Shown here: positions 16,887-24,762 of the stretch, one piece after another
Layout of the letters: each line of letters begins with the position of its first letter
Position numbering within the stretch: position 1 is the first letter of the stretch
Source of the DNA: an uncultured Clostridia bacterium
GTDB taxonomy: Bacteria > Bacillota > Clostridia > Lachnospirales > CAG-274
Direction of reading: 5' to 3'
Length of the DNA: 51,838 nt
Assembly (NCBI GenBank): GCA_947627425.1
Contig: CANQVZ010000012.1
Coordinates: forward strand, 1-51,838
The notes under the pieces: model-generated
Database searches by the model: none
What the model was told of the DNA's origin: nothing
Seen by the model: only the letters and a program-made list of their open reading frames with translations
Translations under genes and position numbers: made by a program

Positions 16887-18938
16887 TTATAGGCAAATTT
16901 TTTTTATTTTTGTGGTAAATAATTCATAAATTTTAGCCTTTAATAGTGAATTTTCTATAGTTTTAAGCTCTCTGTCGCCTCTGTATATATCAATTGCGAC
17001 CGACTGTACCTCCTTTAGTATGTCTATATCCTTGTAAAGATTTGCTATCTTCATTTCGGGAAGACCGTGCTGTCTTGTGCCGAAAAAGTCGCCGGGACCT
17101 CTCAGCTCGAGATCCTTTTCGGAGATGACAAAGCCGTCGTTGGTACTGCACATTATCTTAAGTCTTTCCTTTGCGAGCTTGTTTTTGTTGTCGCTGACAA
17201 GCACGCAATAGCTCTTGTCACTTCCTCTGCCCACTCTGCCCCTTAGCTGATGGAGAGCGGAAAGTCCGAAGCGCTCGGCATTTTCTATTATCATAAGGCT
17301 TGCGTTAGGCACATTTATACCTACCTCTATGACCGTGGTGGAAACAAGCACATCTATATCCCCACTCGCAAACCTTTCCATTATTTTCTGTTTTTCGTCA
17401 TTTTTAAGCTTGCCGTGAACACAGGCTATGTTCAGCTCGGGGAATATATCATTTTTAAGCTCCTCGGTATAGCTTAACACGGAGCGAAGCTCCGCATTGT
17501 CGTTTTCCTCTATCATGGGGCATATGATATAAGCCTGTCTGCCCTTTGCGACCTCTTTTTTTATAAAGGCGTAAAGTCGGCGGTAATAGCTGTGGTCAAC
17601 GGCGAACGTATCTATTTTCTGTCTGCCCGGAGGCAGCTCGTCTATAACGGATATATCCAGATCGCCGTAAAGTATGAGCGCAAGCGTTCGGGGTATGGGC
17701 GTGGCTGTCATGACAAGCACATGAGGCTCGTTGCCCTTTGCGGAGAGCTTTTCTCTCTGCCTTACTCCAAAGCGGTGCTGCTCGTCTGTTATGACAAGTC
17801 CCGGATTGCTGTATTTTACATTGTCCTGTATGAGAGCGTGAGTGCCTATGACTATATTGCTTTCGCCCGAGCTTATCCTTTTGTAAGCGTCGTCCTTTTC
17901 TTTTTTCTTAAGACCGCTTGTGAGTAAATCACACCTTATGCCAAGAGGAGAAAAAAGTCTTTCAAAGCTTTTGAAGTGCTGACCCGCAAGCACATCCGTA
18001 GGCGCCATGAGCACAGCCTGATAGCCGTTTATCACGGCTAAATAAGCGCTAATGACCGCAAGCGCCGTCTTGCCCGAGCCGACATCGCCCTGTATGAGCC
18101 TGTTCATAACGCAGCCCTTTTTGAGATCGGATATTATTTCCGAAAGCACCCTTTTCTGTGCATTTGTAAGCTCAAAGCCAAGCTGCGAAAGTATGGGAGA
18201 TATATCGAAGTCCTTTATTTTGACACCGCTTTTTTTGGAGCTTACGTTTCCCTTAAGCTCCAGAAGGTGGAGCTGTAAAAAAAGAAGCTCGTCAAAAACA
18301 AGCCTTCTCCTCGCCTTAAAGAAGGCATCGTCGTTCTCCGGGAAGTGTATATTTCTGACGGCAAACTCTCTTGAACATAGAGAACGCCCCTTAAGCACGG
18401 ACTTAGGCATATACTCCTCCAATCCGTCCTCCACACAGTCAAGAGCAGACTTTATATAGCCTCTTATCATCCTCTGCGACATTTTGGCAGGCAGTCTGTA
18501 GACCGGTACTATCCTGCCCATATTGAGGCTTTCGGCATTTACCGCCTCATAGTCGGGACTGTTCAGCTGAAGCCTTCCCATCCTCTCGGACACCTTGCCC
18601 GTGAAGCTGTATTCCACACCTTGCTTGAGCTGATTTTTTATGTAGGGCTGATTGAACCACACACAGACTATACTTCCCGTGCCGTCTGAAACAACGGCGC
18701 TCACCACGGAAAGCGTTCTTGTGCGCATAGCCTCCGGAGCACGCATTATTTTACCCCTTATTGTAACCGTATTGTCCGCCTCTAGCTCGCAGACGGGAGT
18801 TGTCACGCTCCTGTCCTCATAATCGCGCGGATAATAGCTTATGAGGTCGTCAACGGTCTCTATGCCCATTCTCCCAAACTGCGCCGCTCTGGCTTCGCCT
18901 ATATTTTTTACTGTCTGTATGCTGTCCGCAGCCTTCAT
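16887..18938 (-). CDS. recG: ATP-dependent DNA helicase RecG
   Basis: Remodels stalled forks and branched DNA. The 683-residue protein has the N-terminal wedge/OB domain (about 50-150), Walker A in QGDVGSGKTALAVI, the DEQH box (ITDEQHRFGVRQR), and the helicase C motifs STTVIEVGINVPNA and QLRGRVGRG. The ATG at 18938 lies one base after the asp23 stop (TAG T ATG), so translation is coupled; an in-frame GTG four codons earlier would overlap the upstream gene. The asp23-recG adjacency is conserved in Firmicutes, usually with fakA (yloV) between. Confidence 0.96.
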   Translation of the reverse strand: MKAADSIQTVKNIGEARAAQFGRMGIETVDDLISYYPRDYEDRSVTTPVCELEADNTVTIRGKIMRAPEAMRTRTLSVVSAVVSDGTGSIVCVWFNQPYIKNQLKQGVEYSFTGKVSERMGRLQLNSPDYEAVNAESLNMGRIVPVYRLPAKMSQRMIRGYIKSALDCVEDGLEEYMPKSVLKGRSLCSREFAVRNIHFPENDDAFFKARRRLVFDELLFLQLHLLELKGNVSSKKSGVKIKDFDISPILSQLGFELTNAQKRVLSEIISDLKKGCVMNRLIQGDVGSGKTALAVISAYLAVINGYQAVLMAPTDVLAGQHFKSFERLFSPLGIRCDLLTSGLKKKEKDDAYKRISSGESNIVIGTHALIQDNVKYSNPGLVITDEQHRFGVRQREKLSAKGNEPHVLVMTATPIPRTLALILYGDLDISVIDELPPGRQKIDTFAVDHSYYRRLYAFIKKEVAKGRQAYIICPMIEENDNAELRSVLSYTEELKNDIFPELNIACVHGKLKNDEKQKIMERFASGDIDVLVSTTVIEVGINVPNASLMIIENAERFGLSALHQLRGRVGRGSDKSYCVLVSDNKNKLAKERLKIMCSTNDGFVISEKDLELRGPGDFFGTRQHGLPEMKIANLYKDIDILKEVQSVAIDIYRGDRELKTIENSLLKAKIYELFTTKIKKICL

Positions 18939-18939
18939 A

Positions 18940-19662
18940 CTATTCCACACCTATCACATAATAATATTCCATATTGGGAGCGCAGTGTATCTCGGTGTCC
19001 GCGTCCTCATGCTTGTCCGAAAGAACGGATATTATCTTTTCTGCCGTCTGTCTGTCGGCATTCTTGCCGTAATAAACGGCTATGACGGCAATATCGCGCT
19101 CCGCCGATATGATATCGACAAGCTTATCTGCGCACACTGCCGCATCCTCGTCCGAGGTAAGCTCGGAGCCTTCGGATATGCCCGAAAATTTCCCGTCCCG
19201 CAATGCGACTATGCCCGTAAGTTCAAAACCCGACTTTATTTTTTCCAGAAGCTCATCGCCTTCAAGCGAAAGTACGGCTTCTTCTCTTTCGGACGGGGCA
19301 GTCTGTTCGGATATTTCACTGTGCCTTATGCCCTCAATTATTGTCCTTACATTTTCCGTTTCTATGCCTGCGCCTTCGAGGGCTTCTTTTACGGCGGAGC
19401 ATACCCTATTGCCCGTTTCGTTCATATCTGCGCCGTATTCCGCAATTATATGTATCACAATGCTTACGCCGCCGCTTTTGGGTATGGAAACATCCACGCC
19501 CTTGGCAGAGCTTTCCCGCTTGAGCATTCCGGCTATTCCGCTTTTGAGCGCTCCCGCAGACATACCCGCCACGCCCTCGCAGCCGAGAGCCGAAAACGCC
19601 GATATCTCGGCTATTGCCCTTTTGCTTATTCCCGTGTTCTCACTGCTTTTAAAAATACTCAT
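18940..19662 (-). CDS. Asp23 (YloU) domain fused to FakA C-terminal domain
   Basis: Residues 1 to about 118 are an Asp23/Gls24 domain of the YloU type (ISKRAIAEISAFSALGCEG, VSIVIHIIAEYGADM, VRTIIEGIRH). The remaining 120 residues resemble the very end of FakA/YloV, the ATP-dependent fatty-acid kinase subunit; the match is clearest at the C terminus, where IAVYYGKNADRQTAEKI and EYYYVIGVE follow the FakA tail pattern. The FakA kinase (DhaL-type) domain is absent. In most Firmicutes the order is yloU, yloV, recG; here one 240-residue frame takes the place of both. So this looks like an in-frame collapse of the two genes. FakA activity is not expected from this protein. The Asp23 call is firm, the FakA-C call moderately so. 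Confidence 0.8.
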   Translation of the reverse strand: MSIFKSSENTGISKRAIAEISAFSALGCEGVAGMSAGALKSGIAGMLKRESSAKGVDVSIPKSGGVSIVIHIIAEYGADMNETGNRVCSAVKEALEGAGIETENVRTIIEGIRHSEISEQTAPSEREEAVLSLEGDELLEKIKSGFELTGIVALRDGKFSGISEGSELTSDEDAAVCADKLVDIISAERDIAVIAVYYGKNADRQTAEKIISVLSDKHEDADTEIHCAPNMEYYYVIGVE

Positions 19663-19738
19663 ATCTCAACCTCCGTATCATTGTCATTTTTGACATCGTT
19701 TCCATATAAATGGCAGCCATGTGCCGATACACACTAAA

Positions 19739-19767
19739 AGTATACACTATTTTGCCTGTTTTATCAA
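19739..19767 (-). promoter_or_regulatory. Sigma-A promoter for asp23-recG
   Basis: On the minus strand TTGATA (19767-19762) and TATACT (19744-19739) with a 17-base spacer lie about 75 bases before the asp23 start. Confidence 0.65.
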
Positions 19768-19814
19768 GATTTTTAGCTTAAATGAATAAAAATCAAAATT
19801 TTAAAAAATTTTTC

Positions 19815-19843
19815 TTGCATTTATTGTTGTTTTCTGATAGAAT
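19815..19843 (+). promoter_or_regulatory. Sigma-A promoter for rpmB
   Basis: TTGCAT (19815-19820) and TAGAAT (19838-19843), spacer 17 bases. The short leader contains an AAGGAGGTG ribosome site in front of the rpmB ATG. Confidence 0.65.
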
Positions 19844-19879
19844 AAAAAACGATAGCAGTTAACTAAGGAGGTGTAATCG

Positions 19880-20095
19880 ATGGCAAAGTGTGAAATATGC
19901 AACAAGACACAACAGACAGGTCACAGAATAAGCATAAGTCGTAGTCAGGTTTCAAGAAGAGCCAACAAGACTTGGAAATCAAATATCAAGAAAATCAAGA
20001 TCGTTGAGGAGAACGGCAACGTTAAGTCGATCAACATCTGTACAAGATGCCTCAGAACAGGTACTCATAAGGGTACTATAACACGCGCAATCTGA
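19880..20095 (+). CDS. rpmB: 50S ribosomal protein bL28
   Basis: Structural protein of the large ribosomal subunit. The 71-residue protein is the zinc-binding (C+) form: Cys4 and Cys7 near the N terminus (KCEIC) and a second CxxC in INICTRCLRTG. It has its own promoter and terminator and diverges from asp23-recG, its usual neighbours. Zinc-free paralogues exist in some Firmicutes for zinc starvation; none is in the window. Very good ribosome site. Confidence 0.97.
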   Translation: MAKCEICNKTQQTGHRISISRSQVSRRANKTWKSNIKKIKIVEENGNVKSINICTRCLRTGTHKGTITRAI

Positions 20096-20135
20096 TTTTG
20101 AAAAAAAGCTTTAAATATTGATCAATGTTTAAAAT

Positions 20136-20165
20136 AAAACGCTCCCAAAAGGGAGTGTTTTATTT
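20136..20165. terminator. Bidirectional terminator, rpmB and zinc-ribbon gene
   Basis: An 11-base-pair stem (left arm ending GCTCCC at 20146, right arm starting GGGAGTG at 20151) with an AAAA loop has T runs on the plus side and A runs before it, so it works in both directions. It lies between the converging rpmB and zinc-ribbon genes. Confidence 0.85.
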
Positions 20166-20173
20166 ATATAACT

Positions 20174-20551
20174 TTATATTAGCTCCGGATAGAGGGCTGT
20201 GAAAACTATCACGGCAACAATGACCGTGAGTATGACAGCAACAAAAAAGAGAAGTCTCTTTTTGCCCTTTGATATATGCTCAAGGAATATATCGTCCTCG
20301 ACAATGACCTCCTGCGTACCTTCGTCAGTGTTTACAGCATTATACTCCTCCGCAGCTTCCTCCGCCGCAGCTTCGGCTGCGCTCTCGCCGTCCGCAGGCT
20401 CGGCGCTCTCCTCAACGCCCTCAAGGCTCCGATCATTTTCCGCGCGGTCCTCATTCACCGTCCTTATCTCGTCCTCCGCCACCAGCTTTCCGCAGTAACG
20501 GCAATATCTTGAATTATCGGCTATCTGCTCTCCGCAGTGCATACAATACAT
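20174..20551 (-). CDS. Zinc-ribbon, tail-anchored membrane protein
   Basis: A 125-residue protein. Residues 1-22 form a zinc ribbon with two CxxC knuckles (CMHC and CRYC). Residues 30-90 are an acidic, Ala/Glu-rich, probably disordered linker. A basic patch (SKGKKR) precedes one membrane helix (about 100-121) close to the C terminus. The layout, cytosolic metal-binding head plus C-terminal anchor, is common in uncharacterised Firmicute proteins; no partner is evident. Strong AAGGAGGG ribosome site and own promoter. Function unknown. Confidence 0.8.
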   Translation of the reverse strand: MYCMHCGEQIADNSRYCRYCGKLVAEDEIRTVNEDRAENDRSLEGVEESAEPADGESAAEAAAEEAAEEYNAVNTDEGTQEVIVEDDIFLEHISKGKKRLLFFVAVILTVIVAVIVFTALYPELI

Positions 20552-20589
20552 ATAACGCCCTCCTTATATATAGCTTGTTCCATAAAAGT

Positions 20590-20618
20590 ATTTTAGCACC
20601 AAAATCATATTATGTAAA
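20590..20618 (-). promoter_or_regulatory. Sigma-A promoter for the zinc-ribbon gene
   Basis: On the minus strand TTTACA (20618-20613) and TAAAAT (20595-20590), spacer 17 bases, 40 bases before the start codon. It lies back to back with the mazG promoter. Confidence 0.6.
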
Positions 20619-20625
20619 TAGCCGC

Positions 20626-20654
20626 TTGAAAAAGTCGGCATATTTTGTTATCAT
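20626..20654 (+). promoter_or_regulatory. Sigma-A promoter for mazG
   Basis: TTGAAA (20626-20631) and TATCAT (20649-20654) with a 17-base spacer, about 40 bases before the mazG start. Confidence 0.55.
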
Positions 20655-20692
20655 AATACGGTAGTGAATATTGTACGCAAGGAGAGTCTGAA

Positions 20693-21469
20693 ATGAAGGA
20701 CGCAAAGGACAAAAAATACGATATTAACGCTCTTAGGTCGGTAATGGAGTCGCTTTTGGGCGAAAACGGCTGCGAATGGGACAAGGCGCAGGATCACAAA
20801 AGTCTCAAAAAATATCTTATAGAGGAATGCTACGAGGTGATAGACGCCATAGACTCCCGTGACAGCGAAAACCTATGCGAGGAGCTTGGGGATCTTCTCT
20901 TTCAGATAGTGTTCCACTGCTGCTTGGCGCAAAAGGAAGGACTTTTTTGCTTTGATGATGTGACGGACGGCATAACGAAAAAAATGATACAAAGGCACCC
21001 TCATGTTTTTGCGGGAGAGCACTACAGCGAAAATGACGATATAAATGAAAAATGGGAGAGCATAAAAAAGCAGGAAAAGGGATATAAAAGTAATATGGAA
21101 ATAATAAAAAGCGTGCCGCGGTCCCTGCCCGCTCTTATGAGAAGTGTTAAGACCATTTCAAAGACGGAGTCCGTAGGCGTATATACCCCTGACTACGACA
21201 AGCTGTGTGAAGAAAACGCCATGCTGTCCGAGGGTATAAGGTCGCTCATTTGCAGCAATAATGTGGAAAAAATGGAATTAATTGGAAATTTTTTATTAAA
21301 TTTATCAAAAATTTCACATTTTTTACAAATAAATGCCGAATTTTCCTTGACAAATGCCTTAGAAACATTTATAAATAGAATTGAGGACATTGAAAATACC
21401 AAAACAGTCGATGGGGGAATCAAAGAGGATACTGATTCTAAGACTGCGGAGGTAAATAAAAAAAATTAA
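20693..21469 (+). CDS. mazG: Nucleoside triphosphate pyrophosphohydrolase MazG
   Basis: Hydrolyses (d)NTPs to monophosphate and pyrophosphate, a house-cleaning activity; in Firmicutes it corresponds to the C-terminal half of YabN. The 258-residue protein has the metal site LIEECYEVIDAID preceded by CEWDKAQDHKSL, and EELGDLLFQIVFHC. The last 60 residues are AT-rich in codon use, unlike the rest, and overlap a strong promoter for hup. No tetrapyrrole methylase half is attached. First gene of the yab/divIC cluster. Confidence 0.92.
   Translation: MKDAKDKKYDINALRSVMESLLGENGCEWDKAQDHKSLKKYLIEECYEVIDAIDSRDSENLCEELGDLLFQIVFHCCLAQKEGLFCFDDVTDGITKKMIQRHPHVFAGEHYSENDDINEKWESIKKQEKGYKSNMEIIKSVPRSLPALMRSVKTISKTESVGVYTPDYDKLCEENAMLSEGIRSLICSNNVEKMELIGNFLLNLSKISHFLQINAEFSLTNALETFINRIEDIENTKTVDGGIKEDTDSKTAEVNKKN
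21347..21375 (+). promoter_or_regulatory. Strong sigma-A promoter for hup inside mazG
   Basis: TTGACA (21347-21352, full consensus) and TATAAA (21370-21375) with a 17-base spacer lie within the 3' part of mazG, about 110 bases before the hup start. It is the closest match to consensus at -35 in the window, as expected for an abundant protein. Confidence 0.65.
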
Positions 21470-21483
21470 GGAGGACACTTTCA

Positions 21484-21759
21484 ATGAACAAAGCAGAATT
21501 AGCAGCAAAGATGGCTGAGAAGACAGGTTTAAAGAAGACAGAGGCTGAGAAGGCTTTAAAGGCTTTCATCGATGCAGTTACTGAGGAATTGGCAGCAGGC
21601 GGAGACGTAAGATTAGTTGGTTTCGGTACTTTCGCAGTTAAGTCAAGGAGCGCTCGTACAGGCGTTAACCCCAGAAATGGCGAGAAGATGAATATCGCAG
21701 CTTCTAAGGCTCCCGGATTCAAGGCCGGCAAGGCTTTCAAGGATGCTGTAAATAAGTAA
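21484..21759 (+). CDS. hup: HU-family DNA-binding protein
   Basis: Small histone-like protein that bends DNA and compacts the nucleoid as a dimer. The 91-residue protein starts MNKAELAAKMAEKTGL and has the beta-arm signature LVGFGTFAVKSRSARTGVNP. Codon use differs from neighbours: both Ile codons are ATC rather than the locally dominant ATA, a mark of high expression. It lies 14 bases after mazG with an AAGGAGG site, has an internal promoter upstream and a terminator downstream. Confidence 0.97.
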   Translation: MNKAELAAKMAEKTGLKKTEAEKALKAFIDAVTEELAAGGDVRLVGFGTFAVKSRSARTGVNPRNGEKMNIAASKAPGFKAGKAFKDAVNK

Positions 21760-21776
21760 TTCTTTATAATTTATTA

Positions 21777-21811
21777 AAGGCGTGGTCTTATGGTCACGCC
21801 TTATTTCTTTT
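21777..21811 (+). terminator. Terminator after hup
   Basis: An 8-base-pair stem (AAGGCGTG at 21777-21784 with CACGCCTT at 21795-21802) followed by ATTTCTTTT. No promoter is visible between it and rqcP, so partial read-through probably feeds the yab genes. Confidence 0.75.
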
Positions 21812-21830
21812 ATTTAAAGGAGAGTATGCT

Positions 21831-22070
21831 ATGAGACTTGACAAATACCTTAAGGTAAGCAGGATAATAAAGCGCAGGACCGTGGCAAACGAGGCGTGCG
21901 GCGCAGGTAGAGTGAGCGTGAACGGCAAAACTGCCAAGGCGGGGCTTGAGGTAAAGCCCGGAGACATAATAGAAATAGTCTTCGGCACAAACACCGCCAA
22001 ATATGAGATATTATCCGTGCAGGAAAATGTTAAAAAAGAATTTGCGGGCGAAATGTATAAAAGCCTCTGA
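21831..22070 (+). CDS. rqcP: RqcP-type S4 RNA-binding protein (YabO)
   Basis: A 79-residue protein consisting of one S4 domain (MRLDKYLKVSRIIKRRTVA, GRVSVNGKTAKAGLEVKPGD). RqcP works with RqcH on obstructed 50S subunits to add C-terminal alanine tails to stalled peptides. Length and place between mazG/hup and yabP match B. subtilis yabO. Confidence 0.93.
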   Translation: MRLDKYLKVSRIIKRRTVANEACGAGRVSVNGKTAKAGLEVKPGDIIEIVFGTNTAKYEILSVQENVKKEFAGEMYKSL

Positions 22071-22112
22071 CGGAGAATATATTTTAATATAGCATATCGG
22101 GAGGAAAAGCTT

Positions 22113-22376
22113 TTGGAGGGTGGAAGACACAGCATAAGCCTTGACAACAGAGAAAAGCTTGCGGCAAACGGCATAACCGACATACTGAGCTTCGATGAGG
22201 AGGCTATAGTTGCCCAGACGGAGAGGGGAATACTCATAATAAGAGGCAGCAGTCTGCATATAGACAGCCTTGACCTCGAAAAGGGCAGTCTTGTAGCAGA
22301 CGGAGATATAGCCGCTCTGACATACGACAGCGACGAAAAGGATAAGGGCGGCATATTCGCAAGGCTTTTCAGATGA
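22113..22376 (+). CDS. yabP: Sporulation protein YabP
   Basis: An 87-residue protein of the YabP/YqfC family; in B. subtilis yabP is transcribed by sigma-E in the mother cell. Diagnostic segments are HSISLDNREKLAANGITDIL, SFDEEAIVAQTERGILIIRG and GDIAALTYDS. The start is the TTG at 22113, eight bases after GGGAGG (22099-22104); no ATG or GTG is available in frame. It ends in an ATGA overlap with yabQ. Confidence 0.9.
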   Translation: MEGGRHSISLDNREKLAANGITDILSFDEEAIVAQTERGILIIRGSSLHIDSLDLEKGSLVADGDIAALTYDSDEKDKGGIFARLFR

Positions 22377-22918
22377 TACTTTCTTTTTCTTTCCAATGCC
22401 GTCTTTTCATGGCGGTTACCGTCATAGGCTTTTTTGCCGCTTTTTTATATCACATTGTCTTTGCCCTTTGCAGCGTTTCAAGAACGCATGGTATAATAAA
22501 GGGCGCCGCCGATATCATATACTGGTGCGCATTTTCTTTTGCGCTGTTTTTTTTCCTGCTCAAATACAACAGCGGAGAGGTAAGACCCTTTTCCGTGGCG
22601 GGCAGCTTTTTGGGTATGCTCATGTACTACATTTTGTTAAAAGAGAAAACGGACAGGATATTATACCCCTTATTTATAGTCGTAAAAAAAATTCTTTTGT
22701 TCATATTAAACATAATCAAAGCCCCCTTTTATGCGATTTTATGTCCATTTTACAGAAAAATTAACAAATTTTTAATTTTTTCAAAAAAAAGCTTGCAAAA
22801 TCGCTTGAAATATGAGAAAATTACACTGGGTTACAGAACGAAGCTTTTTTTAAGAGGTGAAAAAATTGCCGGCAGCAAAAACAAGAAAAAAATCAAACCA
22901 CAGAATAAGCAACCCTAA
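22373..22918 (+). CDS. yabQ: Spore cortex protein YabQ
   Basis: A 181-residue membrane protein needed for spore cortex formation in B. subtilis. Hydrophobic segments occupy about residues 10-32, 45-65, 72-90 and 98-120; the C-terminal 50 residues are very basic (Lys/Arg). It overlaps yabP by four bases and runs 53 bases into divIC. The C-terminal coding stretch is AT-rich. Confidence 0.87.
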   Translation: MILSFSFQCRLFMAVTVIGFFAAFLYHIVFALCSVSRTHGIIKGAADIIYWCAFSFALFFFLLKYNSGEVRPFSVAGSFLGMLMYYILLKEKTDRILYPLFIVVKKILLFILNIIKAPFYAILCPFYRKINKFLIFSKKSLQNRLKYEKITLGYRTKLFLRGEKIAGSKNKKKIKPQNKQP

Positions 22919-23264
22919 GTGGACGGCTATGATGGCTGTAATAGTTCTTATGATGGTCGCATGGCTCGGCGGGATGTATGTAGTACATTTACAGCTGGCA
23001 GCCTCCATGCAGGATATAGATGTCGAAATAGCCGAGGCTAAGGCTGAAAACGCTGCGCTACAAAAGCAGTATGACAATCAGGACAGCCCCGAATTTATAG
23101 AAAAGGTAGCAAGAGAAAAGCTCAATATGGTATATCCGTCGGAGCTTGTATACATAAACGCAAATTCCGAGGAAGGCAAAAAGCTTCTCAACTCAATAAG
23201 AAGGTCTGCCGCTAAGGTATCCGAAAGCTCGATAGCAAACAGCAATTCGACTAAAGTGGAATAA
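22866..23264 (+). CDS. divIC: Septum formation initiator DivIC/FtsB
   Basis: Bitopic division protein: a basic cytosolic tail, one membrane helix (about residues 22-44, MMAVIVLMMVAWLGGMYVV), then a coiled coil (about 50-80) and a C-terminal segment EFIEKVAREKLNMVYPSELVY typical of DivIC. It joins FtsL and the cell-wall synthase at the septum. TTG at 22866 is preferred because AAGAGGTGA lies six bases upstream; the GTG at 22857 is itself within that site. Last gene of the cluster, followed by a terminator. Confidence 0.9.
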   Translation: MPAAKTRKKSNHRISNPKWTAMMAVIVLMMVAWLGGMYVVHLQLAASMQDIDVEIAEAKAENAALQKQYDNQDSPEFIEKVAREKLNMVYPSELVYINANSEEGKKLLNSIRRSAAKVSESSIANSNSTKVE

Positions 23265-23270
23265 TTATTT

Positions 23271-23300
23271 AAAAAGCAACTTCCATAGTTGCTTTTTTTT
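23271..23300 (+). terminator. Terminator after divIC
   Basis: An 11-base-pair stem (AAAAAGCAACT at 23271-23281, AGTTGCTTTTT at 23287-23297) with a 5-base loop and a continuing T run. Confidence 0.9.
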
Positions 23301-23317
23301 GTTTTATTTGATATAAT
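23289..23317 (+). promoter_or_regulatory. Sigma-A promoter overlapping the divIC terminator
   Basis: TTGCTT (23289-23294) and TATAAT (23312-23317), spacer 17 bases. The -35 box is part of the right arm of the divIC terminator, so one stretch ends one transcript and starts the next. Confidence 0.65.
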
Positions 23318-23354
23318 CTATATAAATAATATTCAAAATAAGAGGTGAAATAAT

Positions 23355-24197
23355 ATGGCATTTGGAATGAGAGCGCACGATCTGGGCGGAAAACAGACAT
23401 TTGATCAGCTTATAGACAAGCTTACGGAGCACAAAATAAACGACATCCAGCTTGCCTTCAAGAAGTCTATAACAGACATAGACTTTTCAACCGGACATTA
23501 TAATCCCGGACTTGGAAGATATATAAGCAAAAGACTCAGCGACAACAATATACATGTTGCAGTCCTGGGCTGCTACATCAATCCTACCACTCCCGACGAG
23601 CCTAAAAGGCAGGCGGAGGTAAAGAGATTTATAGAGCATCTCAAGTATGCCAGAGCTATAGGCGCGGATATGGTAGGCACCGAAACGGGCAGACTTGACG
23701 AGAACTTCAAGATAGTTCCCGCAACATACACGGAGACCTGCTATCAGAGGCTGTTAAAATCTATGAGAGAGATAGTGAGCGCGGCCGAGAAGCTTGGCGT
23801 TATAGTAGGCGTAGAGGGCGTTGCCACTCACACTCTTTATTCTCCCGAAATGATGCAGAGGTTTTTAGACGATATAGATTCTCCCAATGTGGAGGTCATA
23901 CTCGACCCCGTAAACCTTCTTGACAGAAACAACTACAAGGAGCAGGAGGCGGTTATAGCAAAGGCTTTCAAATACTACGGCGACAGGATATCCGTTATGC
24001 ATATAAAGGACTTCAAGCTCGATGAGAACGGCGATGTTGCCTTTGAGCAGGTAGGCGAAGGCTTATTCAACTATGCTCCCCTTTTCAAGGAGCTCAAGGC
24101 GTCTAAGCCCCATATAACCATGCTTATAGAAAATTCCAACGGCGACCGCTACCACAGCGACTGCGACTATCTTCAGAAAATATATGACGAAGCTTAA
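23355..24197 (+). CDS. Sugar phosphate isomerase/epimerase-like TIM-barrel protein
   Basis: A 280-residue member of the xylose-isomerase-like / AP-endonuclease-2 TIM-barrel superfamily. Candidate metal ligands are Glu in GVEGVATHTLY, Asp in LDPVNLLD, His in SVMHIKDFK and Glu in MLIENSNGD, spaced as in divalent-metal ketose epimerases and isomerases. The substrate cannot be told; no sugar-transport or kinase gene is beside it. First gene of a transcript continuing into the DNA glycosylase, with which it overlaps by 14 bases. Confidence 0.82.
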   Translation: MAFGMRAHDLGGKQTFDQLIDKLTEHKINDIQLAFKKSITDIDFSTGHYNPGLGRYISKRLSDNNIHVAVLGCYINPTTPDEPKRQAEVKRFIEHLKYARAIGADMVGTETGRLDENFKIVPATYTETCYQRLLKSMREIVSAAEKLGVIVGVEGVATHTLYSPEMMQRFLDDIDSPNVEVILDPVNLLDRNNYKEQEAVIAKAFKYYGDRISVMHIKDFKLDENGDVAFEQVGEGLFNYAPLFKELKASKPHITMLIENSNGDRYHSDCDYLQKIYDEA

Positions 24198-24762
24198 AAA
24201 GGGATTTTACACAAGGGATGCCGTGACCGCAGCCCAAGAGCTTTTGGGTAAGTATATAGTCAGAAAAACCAATGGACATACCCTCGTGGCTATGATAACG
24301 GAGACCGAAGCCTATAAAGCCGACGACAAGGCATGCCATGCGTATAATTACAACAAAACACAGAGAAATACCGTGATGTTCAAAGAGGGCGGCAGCGCAT
24401 ATGTATACCTTATATACGGTATGTACAACTGTCTCAATGTGGTGACGGATGCGGAGGGCGAGCCTGCCGCAGTGCTTATAAGAGGCGCAGAACCCATAGA
24501 GGACAAGGAATATATGTCCCTGATGAGGTATAAAAAGCCCCTTTCGGCTCTCAATGCCTATGAAAAACGGAATTTTTCAAACGGTCCCGGCAAGCTCTGT
24601 CTTGCCCTTGATATAGACAGAAAGCTTAACGGCGAGAGCCTTATGGGCGATAAGCTGTATATAACGGAGGGCAAGGAAATAAGGAGCTTTAAAACAGGCA
24701 AACGCATAGGCATAGACTATGCGGAGGAAGCAAAGGAGCTTCTCTGGAGATTTTATTTATGA
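24184..24762 (+). CDS. 3-methyladenine DNA glycosylase (AAG/MPG family)
   Basis: Removes alkylated purines such as 3-methyladenine and hypoxanthine from DNA as the first step of base-excision repair. The 192-residue protein shows the family core: LLGKYIVR, ITETEAYKADDKACHAY with the catalytic Glu, QRNTVMFKEGGSAYVYLIYG and NGPGKLCLALDID. Normal length. The start overlaps the end of the previous gene and has no strong ribosome site, so translation is probably coupled; the stop overlaps nadD as ATGA. Confidence 0.93.
   Translation: MTKLKKGFYTRDAVTAAQELLGKYIVRKTNGHTLVAMITETEAYKADDKACHAYNYNKTQRNTVMFKEGGSAYVYLIYGMYNCLNVVTDAEGEPAAVLIRGAEPIEDKEYMSLMRYKKPLSALNAYEKRNFSNGPGKLCLALDIDRKLNGESLMGDKLYITEGKEIRSFKTGKRIGIDYAEEAKELLWRFYL

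Noticed and set aside
18841..19737. A 298-codon open frame on the plus strand
   Set aside because: Antisense to asp23 and the recG start; its product is rich in Cys, Tyr and His and has no fold or ribosome site. Same cause as above.
22857..22859. GTG as the divIC start
   Set aside because: It is inside the AAGAGGTGA ribosome site that serves the TTG at 22866.
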